DNA of 33,274 bases from Candidatus Nitrotoga sp. SPKER (GCA_003402285.1 QFXG01000003.1:1-33274), one strand, 5' to 3'; shown: positions 1 through 8,928, numbered from the stretch's first letter. Made by a program: numbers and translations. The notes: generated by a model from the letters alone, not told the origin.

Positions 1-165
1 AGCACCCATGTCCTCATCTGAACAAATGACGCTCAGCACGGAGCCAGCTGCGTGAACTTTGGCGGATGCGATCAAAGCCAAAAGTAGCAGGGAAATTAAG
101 TAAACGGATTTCCTGGTCACGACATAGGTGAATAACGCCGCGCCGAATATGACGTGCATATACAT
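1..165 (-). CDS. Exported protein of unknown function (N-terminal part, cut by window edge)
   Basis: The frame is open from an ATG at 165 to the window edge, giving 55 residues. A GGAG sequence lies seven bases before this ATG (171-176 region), which supports the start; a second ATG two codons in is possible. The visible part has a basic n-region (TRKS near residue 17-20), a hydrophobic stretch of about 13 residues (VYLISLLLLALIA) and an AxA-type site near SAKVHAA, so it reads as a Sec signal peptide. The mature part shows only SVLSVICSDED. It starts 51 bases after the stop of the neighbouring DUF2946-like gene on the same strand, so the two are probably one transcript. Too little is visible to assign a family. 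Confidence 0.55.
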   Translation of the reverse strand, partial: MYMHVIFGAALFTYVVTRKSVYLISLLLLALIASAKVHAAGSVLSVICSDEDMGA

Positions 166-216
166 AGTAATTCTCCAAAAATAAATGACACAGCCCCGCG
201 TTATAGCGAAGCAGTC

Positions 217-540
217 TTATGCAATTTCTTGGAGAAAATCAGGCGGGCCGCGCGCAACGGCGACAAGAGGTTGATTGGAACGGAATGTAGTGGTGCTAAA
301 CCGCACCGTTCCGCTCGGGATGGCGGTAACTGCAAAGGAAGGGGCAGAGCTGCCAAGCACGCCCCCCAGCTGTGTATAAGCCGCACAATACCCACACGCG
401 GATGAATGCGGTGTGTGCTTATCATGCTGCTGACCCTGCTCTGCAAGAGCATGCTGCAAAGCATGCATAGCTCCGCCTTGCTGAGCAAAAAACAACAGCA
501 AGATAAGGCATAGTGAAAAAAATACACGGGAAAATTGCAT
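217..540 (-). CDS. DUF2946-like small exported protein with His-rich region and CxxC
   Basis: 107 residues from an ATG at 540; the frame also extends upstream to an ATG at 624, but only the 540 start puts a hydrophobic signal peptide (FFSLCLILLLFFAQQG) at the N-terminus. After it come several histidines (HALQHAL, QQHDKHTPH), a CGYC pair, and near the end an ARGPP motif. A signal peptide, a CxxC-type motif and a terminal ARGPP/RAPP are typical of the DUF2946 family, whose members often sit beside TonB-dependent receptor genes; the broken receptor starts just across the divergent gap here. Metal binding by the His/Cys residues is inference. The 541-758 gap between this gene and the receptor remnant shows no convincing further gene. 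Confidence 0.6.
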   Translation of the reverse strand: MQFSRVFFSLCLILLLFFAQQGGAMHALQHALAEQGQQHDKHTPHSSACGYCAAYTQLGGVLGSSAPSFAVTAIPSGTVRFSTTTFRSNQPLVAVARGPPDFLQEIA

Positions 541-758
541 GATGAGTCCAACCTTAACAAAGATTGAAAGATGGTGCAAGACACGGATGATCTCAGTCGA
601 AGCTTGACCTACGAGTGCGAGCAACTATTCTATATAAGTAACCCAATTTGAGGATACGGTCGGTCAAGTACATAAGTTGCCCAGTAACGAGGTAGAAACC
701 CTCAAGGCTGAATTAAGCGCCGTGCCACTACACGTACCGCTCCCGTTGCAGCTCCTAA

Positions 759-1661
759 AACCACAGCCATCACCTACTCACACGGGACTTCCTCTGCTCC
801 GGCCTGCTGACCGGCAATCTCGGTAGCCAGGATACCATCCGCTACGACAACGTCGGCTCCTTCGACAACCTGGGCTTGTACCGCTTGACAAACATCACGC
901 AGAAGACCGTCTTCGCTAGCGACCGTATCGAGCTAACCGACCGCTGGTCGGTGCTCGCTGGCCTGCGCTTAAATAAGTTCGAAAAGATGGACTGGAATAG
1001 CGCCGGCGTTGCCAACGCCCCATACAAGAAAAACGGTACCGTGACGCCAACTGTGGTACTGATGTTCAAGATAGCGAACGACACCCTCGCCTACGCCAGC
1101 TATGTGGAATCACTGCAGCAAGGTGCCATTATCTCCAGTCTCCTAATCTATACCAACGTCCACGAGATGCTGAATCCGTTGAAAAGCAAGCAGTGGGAAC
1201 TGGGTATCAAAAAGGACGGCACCAGATGGTCCAGCACAGCCACCCTGTTCAGGATGGCGAAGACCACGGAATACGATCGCAGCTGCGGCGCGGACTGCCT
1301 GATCAAGGTACAGAACGGAGAGTCAGTTTTCCAAGATTTGGAACTTGGTGCCACTGCCCGTCTGACCAATTCGTGGAGCTTGGGCGGCAACCTGATGTTG
1401 CTCGATGCCGGGTATGCGTCGGGTGATACAGCAATCGTGAACAATCGGATAGAGGACAAGTACTGGGCCTACACCACGCACCGCGACCCGGTACTGACCA
1501 TGGGCGCAGCCTTTCGGGTGCCTTTGCCCAAGGATCCGTCTTTAAAGAATCATATCCACGACGATGTGACCATTAATCTACGCTCTGGTGCCTTGGTGCC
1601 TGACAACGCGCTAAAGATCGGCAGCCGCTGGTTTTACCCGATGCATTTCAGTCTAAACTGA
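759..1661 (+). pseudogene. TonB-dependent siderophore receptor, C-terminal remnant
   Basis: The frame is open from just after a stop at 756-758 and recognisable from about 780, then runs to a TGA at 1659-1661. It encodes beta-barrel strands of a TonB-dependent receptor: RYDNVGSFDNLGLY, then TNITQKTVFASDRIELTDRW, SVLAGLRLNKFEK, YASYVESLQQG, KSKQWELGIK, and GGNLMLLDAGY. These match the barrel of ferric-siderophore receptors. There is no plug domain, TonB box or signal peptide upstream, so roughly the first half or more of a normal 700-800 residue receptor is missing. The last strands with the usual aromatic C-terminus are also missing: the frame ends FYPMHFSLN and abuts the PepSY remnant with no spacer. 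It is a dead gene lacking both ends. Confidence 0.8.
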
Positions 1662-2859
1662 GTGTGGAAAGATGTCGGCTACTGGACCGTTGGCCTGGCT
1701 GGCTTCACCATGCTAGTGGCGCTAGTCACCAAGGTGATCATGCACCGCAAAAATTTCCGCGAGTTCTTTACTTTCCGGCCACGCAAGCACACCCTGCGTA
1801 GCATGCTGGATCTGCACAACCTCATCGGTGTGGTGGCTCTGCCCTTCCACTTCTTCTTCGCTTTCACCGGGCTGTTAATCTTCCTAGCAACTTTTACTTC
1901 CCTGTCAACCACACGCTGCTCAAGCCATTGCACCAGCAGCATGAGGTGATGGAAGCCAAGACCACCGGCCTGCCGCACGAATGCTCAGGCCGAGCCGCCC
2001 CGCTGGCTTTGGTGGACGTAACGAGGTCAAGCGCCGCTGGGCCGCACGCGACATGGCCGGCGAGGTGTGCTTCCTGACGGCGATGTATGTGGGCGACGCG
2101 AACAGCTACGTCAGTAGCTTCCGCGCTGGCAGCGACCGCGTAGCGCTAGTGGGTTAAGGCATCCATTTTAAGGCAGCACCGGCGAAGTGCTGCGCGAGGA
2201 TTCCCTGCGCAGCGTGATCTCCGACATCAACGAGTTCCTCAACGGTCTGCACTTGCAGCATTTCGAGCACTGGATGCTGCGCTGGCTACGTTCTGGGCAG
2301 GCTGCTAGGCTGCCTGTGCATTGTTGCCACTGGCTTCGTTTTGTTCGTGGAGAAGCGCAGACAGCAGCATGCCAAAGCGGGGGAGCAAGGCAGCCGGGTG
2401 GTAGATGCATTGACGGTGACCACGGTCACCGGCATGGTGATCGCGGCCATCGGCATGCTAGTAATCAATCGGATGTTGCCGACCGATCTAGCGGACAAAG
2501 AAGACTGGGAGCAATTAGGCTTCTGGGGCATCTGGGTGCTGGCAATGCTGCACGCCATCGTACGCAGCGCGCCGGTAGCTCAGGCTCGCATGAGTCCAGC
2601 CTGGTGCGAGCAGTGTTGGGTCATTGCCGCGCTGGCTATGACCGCGGTGGCGCTAAATATGCTGACCACTGGGGATCACTTGATCAAAACAGTATTCACC
2701 GACACCTACTGGCCCGTGGTCGGTGTGGATTTAAGCTTGCTGGTCAGCGCGGGCATTGCTATCTGGGCAGCGCGCAAATTGGCACTGAACGAGCGAGGCG
2801 GCACCAAGGTACCGATCGTGCGTCAAACAACCGATGCGACGGCGGTGGGGCATGTCTGA
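1662..2859 (+). pseudogene. PepSY-associated TM protein (iron-uptake locus), multiply broken
   Basis: Three frames must be joined to read one protein. Frame one (1662-1890) gives VGLAGFTMLVALVTKVIMHRK, REFFTFRPRKHTLRSMLDLHN and LPFHFFFAFTGLLIF, typical of the PepSY_TM family that accompanies TonB receptors. A one-base loss near 1889 shifts to NFYFPVNHTLLKPLHQQHE. Another shift before about 2011 leads to RNEVKRRWAARDMAGEV, ending at an in-frame TAA at 2155-2157. The reading resumes at GEVLREDSLRSVISDINEFLNGLHL (from about 2172), shifts again near 2289, and continues through four or five membrane spans to a stop at 2857-2859. The N-terminal first span and PepSY region are absent. Function in the family is thought to be reduction or handling of imported iron complexes; this copy cannot work. 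Confidence 0.8.
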
Positions 2860-3029
2860 GGCGCTGTGGCTGTGACGATGGCCTTAGCTCGCAAACCAAA
2901 TTTGCGGCAAATACTATGCCAGATATCGCAAATTAAAATACGATCCTAAGTTCAACAAATGCCTAATTTAAAATGAAACTATGATGGCTGAACGAATATC
3001 AACAATAAACCACATACTCTAAGAAAACA

Positions 3030-5372
3030 TTATTTATTGGCAACATTTTTCAGCGCTTCAGCCAAATCATTCAGGCGGAACGGCTTCGAAATGTAATTAT
3101 CCATTCCCGCAGCAAGACATTTTTCACGATCACCCACTAAAGCGTGAGCGGTCATCCCTATAATGGGAACTGGAGTTTTCCTTGCAGTAATTTCTTCTTG
3201 TCGAATTGTTTTAGTAGCTTCTAATCCATTAATACCAGGCATTTGAACATCCATAATAATAGCTAGATAACTGTTATCACGTGCCTTGATTATCGCCTCA
3301 TTACCATTAGAAGCTGTATCAATTTGATATCCCAATTCCTCAAGTAATGTTGAGGCCACCAGAACGTTCGGAGCGTGGTCTTCAACTAACAATAATTTGG
3401 GCTTATCTACATGCGGCATTAAAAGAGATGCTTCCTCTGAGTGAGATTCTTTCTGACCCAAATTTCCACTAACCGCCAACGGAAGAGATAAAGTAAAGGT
3501 TGAACCTTTATCTATCTCACTAAACACAGTAATTTGCCCGCCCATCGCTTCAGCAAGCGTTTTAGAAATTGCAAGACCTAACCCAGTTCCTCCAAATTTC
3601 CGATTGATACTTGCATCGGCTTGCATAAATTTTTGGAAAATAAAATCCTGTTTATCCGCTGGAATACCAATTCCTGTATCGCTTACGATAATGTCGATAT
3701 AATTTTTGCCAAACCGTTCTTGCTTTAGAGCTGAAATCTTAACATGACCCCGCTCCGTAAATTTTAGAGCATTACCACATAGATTAGTAACAATTTGACT
3801 AATCTTCGTAGAATCACCGATAAAATTTAACTCTTTAATTTCATCTAATTCTGTTAATAGAGATATGTTTTTCTCGTTTGCTTTTGCTTGCATAATTATT
3901 ACGACGTCAAGCAAAAGATTATAAAAACTGAAACTTATTTTTTCAGTATTCAGGTTACCAGATTCAATTTTTGAGATGTCGAGGAGATCGTTGATGAGCG
4001 ACATAAGAGAGTCTGCGCTCGTCTTCAGAGTATTGATAAATTCAATTTGCTTCGAGGTAAGATTATCTGATTTTGATAAAATATTCGTTAGGCCAATAAC
4101 AACATTCATGGGTGTACGAATTTCATGACTCATATTTGCCAGAAAATCTGATTTAGCATTATTAGCATTTTCAGCAATAATTTTAGCTGCCTCAGCTTCT
4201 TTGGCGGATTTTTCTAATTCGATCGCGGCGTTATGACGGAGAGTGATATCACGGGAAAGCACAAGAATTTGTACGGGAAAACCTTCAGCACCTTTAATCA
4301 GTGTAAGGGAGACTTCCCACCATTTGGGAATGCCTTTTATTGCTTCACCATATCCCTCAAAAGAAGAAGTTTCACCTCGTTTAATTTTGGCTAATGCATC
4401 AATCGCCTTTTGATGCTCTTCGCCTTTCCAGAAACTAGTCCACGGCTGTAATTCACACGCGGTAAAGTCTTCCATTCCCATGATTTCAAGACCCGCTCGA
4501 TTCATTGAAATCATTCGACCTTGCAAATCCAAAACTTTTATACAATCCGGACTACTATCCAAAACTGATTTTAGAAAAATTTCTCTTTCCCGTACTTGTG
4601 AAATGTCTGTTACCGTCCCGTACCATCGACGAAGTATTTTACTTTCATCAAATACTGGGACTACACGACTAAGCATCCAATTGTAACTTCCATCCGGTTG
4701 CTTCAGTCGATATTCAATTTCAAAAGGATTTTCGCTTTGAAATCCTTCTGCCCGAGCTTTAGTAACATGTTGTGCATCTTCTGGATGAACTAGTATCTGC
4801 CATCTTTCCGTCATCAATTTGTAATCATTTCCTATGAGATCCCGAACCCGATGATTATAAAAATCAGGTTGGCCATTAGGTGGGGCACTCCAAACCATTT
4901 GAGGCATGGAATTCGCCAATTCAAGCAATCTTTCTTCATTATCTTTAGTTAATTTATGAACCTTCTCTTCTGCCTCTCGCATACGTAACATGGCATTAAT
5001 TGTCGCCAGTAATTCTGCACTTTCCAGCGGTTGCGTCAAATAAGCATCTGCACCTTTTTCAAGACCAAAAATCTTATCTTTTGCGGCAATATAATTGGCA
5101 GAAAACTGCACAATAATTACCGATGAGAGCTCAGGCATTTGCCTTAATTTTTGACAAACTTCAAAACCATTTATGTCGGGAAGATTAATATCCAGCACAA
5201 TAAGTGCTGGTTTATGGTTTTTTGCAAGATCAAGAGCTTCTTGTCCCGTAGTTGCCTCAATAACGTTATGGCCGCCACGTTTTAAAATATGGGTAATCGT
5301 ATATCTCTTGGCGTCTTCATCATCAACTACCAGAATTAATTGTGATGAAGAAACCGCGTTCTTGGAAATCAT
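3030..5372 (-). CDS. Hybrid histidine kinase REC-PAS-PAS-HisKA-HATPase-REC
   Basis: 780 residues. In order: receiver domain (about 11-128, phospho-acceptor Asp61 in VLDINLPD), PAS/PAC (about 145-260), second PAS (about 265-378), short helical linker, HisKA with MSHEIRTP (His416), HATPase_c (N box near NLCGNALKF, G boxes DTGIGI and GGTGLGLAIS), and C-terminal receiver (about 657-778, Asp708 in IIMDVQMPG). No membrane span, so cytoplasmic. In the first receiver the usual lysine of the KP pair is Gln114 (YLTQPLES), while the second has KPF. The start ATG overlaps the stop of the upstream kinase by four bases (ATGA), so translation is coupled. As last gene of the stressosome operon it is a likely output or phosphorelay partner; neither DNA-binding domain nor HPt is present, so the final target lies elsewhere. 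Confidence 0.88.
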   Translation of the reverse strand: MISKNAVSSSQLILVVDDEDAKRYTITHILKRGGHNVIEATTGQEALDLAKNHKPALIVLDINLPDINGFEVCQKLRQMPELSSVIIVQFSANYIAAKDKIFGLEKGADAYLTQPLESAELLATINAMLRMREAEEKVHKLTKDNEERLLELANSMPQMVWSAPPNGQPDFYNHRVRDLIGNDYKLMTERWQILVHPEDAQHVTKARAEGFQSENPFEIEYRLKQPDGSYNWMLSRVVPVFDESKILRRWYGTVTDISQVREREIFLKSVLDSSPDCIKVLDLQGRMISMNRAGLEIMGMEDFTACELQPWTSFWKGEEHQKAIDALAKIKRGETSSFEGYGEAIKGIPKWWEVSLTLIKGAEGFPVQILVLSRDITLRHNAAIELEKSAKEAEAAKIIAENANNAKSDFLANMSHEIRTPMNVVIGLTNILSKSDNLTSKQIEFINTLKTSADSLMSLINDLLDISKIESGNLNTEKISFSFYNLLLDVVIIMQAKANEKNISLLTELDEIKELNFIGDSTKISQIVTNLCGNALKFTERGHVKISALKQERFGKNYIDIIVSDTGIGIPADKQDFIFQKFMQADASINRKFGGTGLGLAISKTLAEAMGGQITVFSEIDKGSTFTLSLPLAVSGNLGQKESHSEEASLLMPHVDKPKLLLVEDHAPNVLVASTLLEELGYQIDTASNGNEAIIKARDNSYLAIIMDVQMPGINGLEATKTIRQEEITARKTPVPIIGMTAHALVGDREKCLAAGMDNYISKPFRLNDLAEALKNVANK

Positions 5373-7153
5373 GCCATAGCCTTTGCTTTTAAAATTCGCG
5401 TTGGAAGACTAGCAATATAGATTTTCAAGTTAGCGGCAGATATATTTTTAGGTAGTATGTCAGTACAACTCTTCAAAAGGGCTAACTTCTCAGCACCACT
5501 TAAAACTTTGGAGGTATGGATAATTACCGGAATACTTTGAGTATCTGCATCATTACGGAGAGCCTTCAATACAGTTTCGCCGTCAGCTTCAGGCATTTGA
5601 AGATCCAGAAAAACCAAATCTGGCCGTTCATTCTTTACAAAATCAACCGCGACATCGCTATCAGCTGTTTCTACAATTTCATGACCAGCTTCAATCATTT
5701 GACGCTTCAAGGCATAGTATGAAGTTTCTTCATCATCAACGATCACGACGCGCAAACTTCGTTGAATAATTTTATCCTGAGAAGCTTTCTGCTTTTTCGC
5801 TGGCACAGCTCCAGGTAAATTAACGGGGACGATAAGTGTAAAGGTCGAACCTTTGTCTTGCTCACTTTCTAATGTAATATAGCCGCCAAGCAACGCAGCC
5901 AATTTTTTCGATAGTGGTAAACCGAGACCAGTACCTTTGTATTTCTTTTGTAATGTATGCGTAATTTGGCTAAATTCCTCAAATATTTTTTCATGATTTT
6001 CTTCAGCAATACCGATCCCATTATCCGAAACCTTAAAAATTACATTTTCAGATTTATTATCAAAAGATGAAGAAACTGTGACTTCACCTTGCTCCGTAAA
6101 TTTGAGTGCGTTGGATATTAAGTTTCGCAAAATTTGCGATACCTTCCCTTCGTCTGTGTAAAGCTCCGGAATATCACTTGTAGATGTAAAATTCAAAACT
6201 ACATTAGGGTTAATAACAAGCGGCCTGAACATACCTCTCAAACCTACGATAATTTCTTCTACAGTAAAACTTTCAGGTTCAACTGTAATTTTCCCAGCTT
6301 GTATTTTTGATAAATCCAGAAGGTCATTAGTCAGCTGAGACAACGTGTCCATAGATTTTCTAATAAGTGAAACCTGCTTTTCTTGCTCAGACGTTAAATC
6401 CCCATCCGTGCGATCCAGTAAAAACTGTGAAATATTTATGACAGAGTTTACTGGTGTTCTAAATTCATGAGACATGTAAGATAGAAAACGCGTCTTGATT
6501 TCGTCAGCTAGCTTAAGCTGTTCAGCCCGCTCGTCTAATTCAGCGTAGAGTGCAACAACACCTTTATTAGTTTCCTCAAGCTCTATGTTTAATTCGTTAA
6601 GTCTTTCTTGTTTTTTTTCTAATTCTTGAAGCGCAAGCAAAAGTTCGCGATTTTGATGCTGGACTTCAGACACAGAGGCATCTGGCATTTCTTGAAAAAT
6701 AGAACTGGTAATCTTCTTTATATCATCCGGCGTAAGAGATTTGTTTCTCGGAATGAATTTCTCGATTGTTATTGTTGTTCCATCTGATGAAGTTTGGATG
6801 TCAAACCGATCCATTAAACGTTTAGTACCAATCAAACCCAGACCCATACCAGTTTTAGACTGATAACGTCCATCCATAATCTCGCCAAGATTTTCAATTC
6901 CATTCCCTTTATCAGAAATTCGTACAATTAGGTTTTGGGAAGGCTTTTCTCTTTTGTGAAACAAAAATTCTACTTTGCCCTCGCGCGCATAACGTAAGGC
7001 GTTTCTGGCAATTTCGGATACAGCCGTAGCGATACGCGTTTGCTCAACGCCTTCAAAGCCTAAAAGTCCGGTGATTTGTCTAGTACGCTGACGAACAAAC
7101 ACAATATCTTGTTCTTGACAAATAGGAGTAGAAAAGATTGGAAGTTCACTCAT
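5369..7153 (-). CDS. RsbT-like ATPase fused to hybrid histidine kinase (HATPase-HisKA-HATPase-REC)
   Basis: 594 residues. The N-terminus (about 1-135) is an RsbT/RsbW-type ATPase domain: SEIARNALRY (N box, Glu47/Asn51), DKGNGI, and GMGLGLIGTKRLMDRFDI, closely resembling the RsbT encoded upstream. A coiled-coil-like Glu/Leu-rich linker follows (about 165-215), then HisKA with MSHEFRTP (His229), a second, kinase-type HATPase_c (NLISNALKF, DNGIGI, GTGLGLPLS), and a C-terminal receiver (about 467-585, Asp517 in VFLDLQMPE; Lys569 in the PK position). It is soluble. Its start overlaps the phosphatase fusion gene by eight bases and its end overlaps the next kinase by four. The layout suggests that the stressosome controls the kinase directly through the N-terminal domain; this is inference. 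Confidence 0.85.
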   Translation of the reverse strand: MSELPIFSTPICQEQDIVFVRQRTRQITGLLGFEGVEQTRIATAVSEIARNALRYAREGKVEFLFHKREKPSQNLIVRISDKGNGIENLGEIMDGRYQSKTGMGLGLIGTKRLMDRFDIQTSSDGTTITIEKFIPRNKSLTPDDIKKITSSIFQEMPDASVSEVQHQNRELLLALQELEKKQERLNELNIELEETNKGVVALYAELDERAEQLKLADEIKTRFLSYMSHEFRTPVNSVINISQFLLDRTDGDLTSEQEKQVSLIRKSMDTLSQLTNDLLDLSKIQAGKITVEPESFTVEEIIVGLRGMFRPLVINPNVVLNFTSTSDIPELYTDEGKVSQILRNLISNALKFTEQGEVTVSSSFDNKSENVIFKVSDNGIGIAEENHEKIFEEFSQITHTLQKKYKGTGLGLPLSKKLAALLGGYITLESEQDKGSTFTLIVPVNLPGAVPAKKQKASQDKIIQRSLRVVIVDDEETSYYALKRQMIEAGHEIVETADSDVAVDFVKNERPDLVFLDLQMPEADGETVLKALRNDADTQSIPVIIHTSKVLSGAEKLALLKSCTDILPKNISAANLKIYIASLPTRILKAKAMA

Positions 7154-8153
7154 TTCCCCCCCGCTTAACGACCATTATAGTTGTGTCATCACGCCCTCGT
7201 GAGAAGTCTCTATATAAAATACTTGCGATCATGATAGGCCGTCTCCGTCTTAAACCCGGATAATCATTTAAGCTCCATCGAGTCTGCAAGCCATCACTAC
7301 TCATAATTAGAATTGAATCCTCATGTGCGGCATAGTTCATATTTTGAAACTTATTTGCACTATGACCTAACGTGCCGTTAAAGGAAATCAGCTGCTTATC
7401 TTGCACGCCAATCAGAACACCCGCTATATTTCCTACGCCTAAAAAGGACAGATTATTTTGTTCGAAATCTAAAATTGCAATTGCACCGGCCGCTCCTCGA
7501 GTACTTTTTAAGCCACGATGTATATTCTGCATAATAATTACAGGGTTAGTGTCTTGACGCTCTTGAAATATGCGTGCCGCATTTAAAGAAGCGTCATGCG
7601 CTAATTGCCCATGACCCAAACCATCAGTAACCAAAGCATATAAAACACCGTTTTCAATAAAATATGACCAAATGTCTCCACAAACAGATTCTTTCGTCAT
7701 TTTAATCGATAAGCCACCCACATCAAATTTGGATGGCTTAAACGTTTTTTCTTTAAAAACACGTCCCCAAATAACTGTGCCTTTATCGACCATGCTGTAA
7801 ATATCAAAAAAATCTGATTGTCTTTGCATAGCGCCAAGGCCGGTGCCTGCGCTGCCATAAGTTGAAAAACCATCTTGTAAACATTCTTGAATATTTTCCA
7901 TGCCTTTCCCTTTATCCAGGGAAATAACATCGATAAAATTATTCTCGTTATTGTTACAAGCTTGAATGATTATCTCGCCGTTACCGGCGTGCTTTATGAG
8001 ATTGGTTGCTGCTTCGGAAGCGATGATTGCCAGTTTTTCTGTTCGGACTTCATCAAAACCAGCTTCTTCAGCCATCATTTGAGCTTTTCTTCTCACGGGC
8101 GCAACTTCTGAAATTTCGCCAACGTGCATAATGGCTGTTTGTGCTATGTCCAT
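7146..8153 (-). CDS. RsbT-like ATPase fused to SpoIIE/RsbX-type PP2C phosphatase
   Basis: 335 residues in two domains. Residues 1-135 form an RsbT/RsbW-type ATPase with IIASEAATNLIKHA (Glu47/Asn51) and GSAGTGLGAMQRQSDFFDIYS. Residues about 145-335 form a SpoIIE-like PP2C phosphatase with the metal-binding motifs in order: CGD (158-160), DGLGHG (177-182), SSDGLQ (Asp287) and RDDTTIMV (322-329). In Bacillus, RsbX removes the phosphates that RsbT places on RsbR and RsbS and so resets the stressosome; here the phosphatase is physically tied to an RsbT-like domain. The gene overlaps rsbT by ten bases and the following kinase by eight. Whether the ATPase half is an active kinase or only a docking domain cannot be decided by reading. 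Confidence 0.87.
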   Translation of the reverse strand: MDIAQTAIMHVGEISEVAPVRRKAQMMAEEAGFDEVRTEKLAIIASEAATNLIKHAGNGEIIIQACNNNENNFIDVISLDKGKGMENIQECLQDGFSTYGSAGTGLGAMQRQSDFFDIYSMVDKGTVIWGRVFKEKTFKPSKFDVGGLSIKMTKESVCGDIWSYFIENGVLYALVTDGLGHGQLAHDASLNAARIFQERQDTNPVIIMQNIHRGLKSTRGAAGAIAILDFEQNNLSFLGVGNIAGVLIGVQDKQLISFNGTLGHSANKFQNMNYAAHEDSILIMSSDGLQTRWSLNDYPGLRRRRPIMIASILYRDFSRGRDDTTIMVVKRGGNE

Positions 8154-8554
8154 TGAATTATACTTATCCGGGTTCCCTTACCTACTTCAGTCCATAAATC
8201 GAATTCATTTACAAGGCGTTTGGCACCTGTAAGACCCAGCCCCAGGCCCTTGCCTGTGGTATATCCGTCTGTCATTGCAAGCTGAATATTGTCTATTCCC
8301 GGCCCTTGATCTTCGAAAACGAGTTTAAGGCCCTTTTTATTCCCATTAATAAGTTCTTCAAATGTTAGATAACCACCGCCGCCATAATCTAAAGTATTAC
8401 GGGCCAGTTCAGATGCGGCAGTAATAAATTTAGTTTGATTAACCACGTTGAAACCAGCCTTAATGGCTAGTTCTCGCACTTTTTGTCGCGCTATAACGAT
8501 ATCTTCTGATGATTGGATGGGGAGAACCAGTGCCACATTTGTCATGCTGCTCAC
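8144..8554 (-). CDS. rsbT: RsbT-type serine/threonine kinase of the stressosome
   Basis: 136 residues, the usual length of RsbT, made of a single GHKL ATPase domain: TAASELARNTLDYGG (Glu49/Asn53), EDQGPGI, and GLGLGLTGAKRLVNEFDL. In the known system RsbT is held on the RsbR:RsbS complex, phosphorylates conserved Ser/Thr of the STAS domains upon stress, and is released to act on an output protein. The start shown is a GTG overlapping the rsbS stop by four bases (GTGA); an ATG three codons further in (8545) is the alternative. It lies immediately after rsbS, as expected for the rsbR-S-T core. Confidence 0.9.
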   Translation of the reverse strand: MSSMTNVALVLPIQSSEDIVIARQKVRELAIKAGFNVVNQTKFITAASELARNTLDYGGGGYLTFEELINGNKKGLKLVFEDQGPGIDNIQLAMTDGYTTGKGLGLGLTGAKRLVNEFDLWTEVGKGTRISIIQWT

Positions 8555-8910
8555 CGCTTTAATGCAGTGCGGAGAATATCAAGGCCTTTTTCAACATTGA
8601 GAGCAGTACGTACGCCATCAAGCGTCAATCCCAGTTCAACAAGGGTGATCGCCACAGCGGGGCGCATACCAACAACGACTGTCTGTGCATCTAAAATGCG
8701 CGATAAGCCAGCAATATTACTTATCATACGACCAATAAAAGAATCAACAATTTCTAAAGCTGAGATGTCAATCAGTACGGCCTTTGCTTTATATTTGGCA
8801 ATTTGATTAGTAAGGTCGTCTTGTAAATTTAAAGCAATCTGGTCATGCATATCCACTTGGATCGTCACCAGCAGATGCTCGCCCATTTTTAAAATTGGTA
8901 TTCTATCCAT
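8551..8910 (-). CDS. rsbS: RsbS, STAS-domain stressosome scaffold protein
   Basis: 119 residues, a single STAS domain with no other region, as in Bacillus RsbS. It opens IPILKMGEHLLVTIQVDMHDQ and contains LIDISALEIVDSFIGRMI and VVVGMRPAVAITLVELG. The phosphorylatable serine corresponding to Bacillus Ser59 is Ser57 in VDSF. RsbS forms the stressosome core with RsbR and holds RsbT until phosphorylated. The gene starts 18 bases after the rsbR stop, with an AGAGAG-like ribosome site, and its stop overlaps rsbT. Confidence 0.92.
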   Translation of the reverse strand: MDRIPILKMGEHLLVTIQVDMHDQIALNLQDDLTNQIAKYKAKAVLIDISALEIVDSFIGRMISNIAGLSRILDAQTVVVGMRPAVAITLVELGLTLDGVRTALNVEKGLDILRTALKR

Positions 8911-8928
8911 GCGAAAACTCTCTATAAA

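Noticed and set aside
2187-2936. Long plus-strand frame across the PepSY remnant
   Set aside because: Only its first part (to about 2289) is in the PepSY frame; the remainder is an out-of-frame, Arg/Gly/Cys-rich artefact of high G+C.
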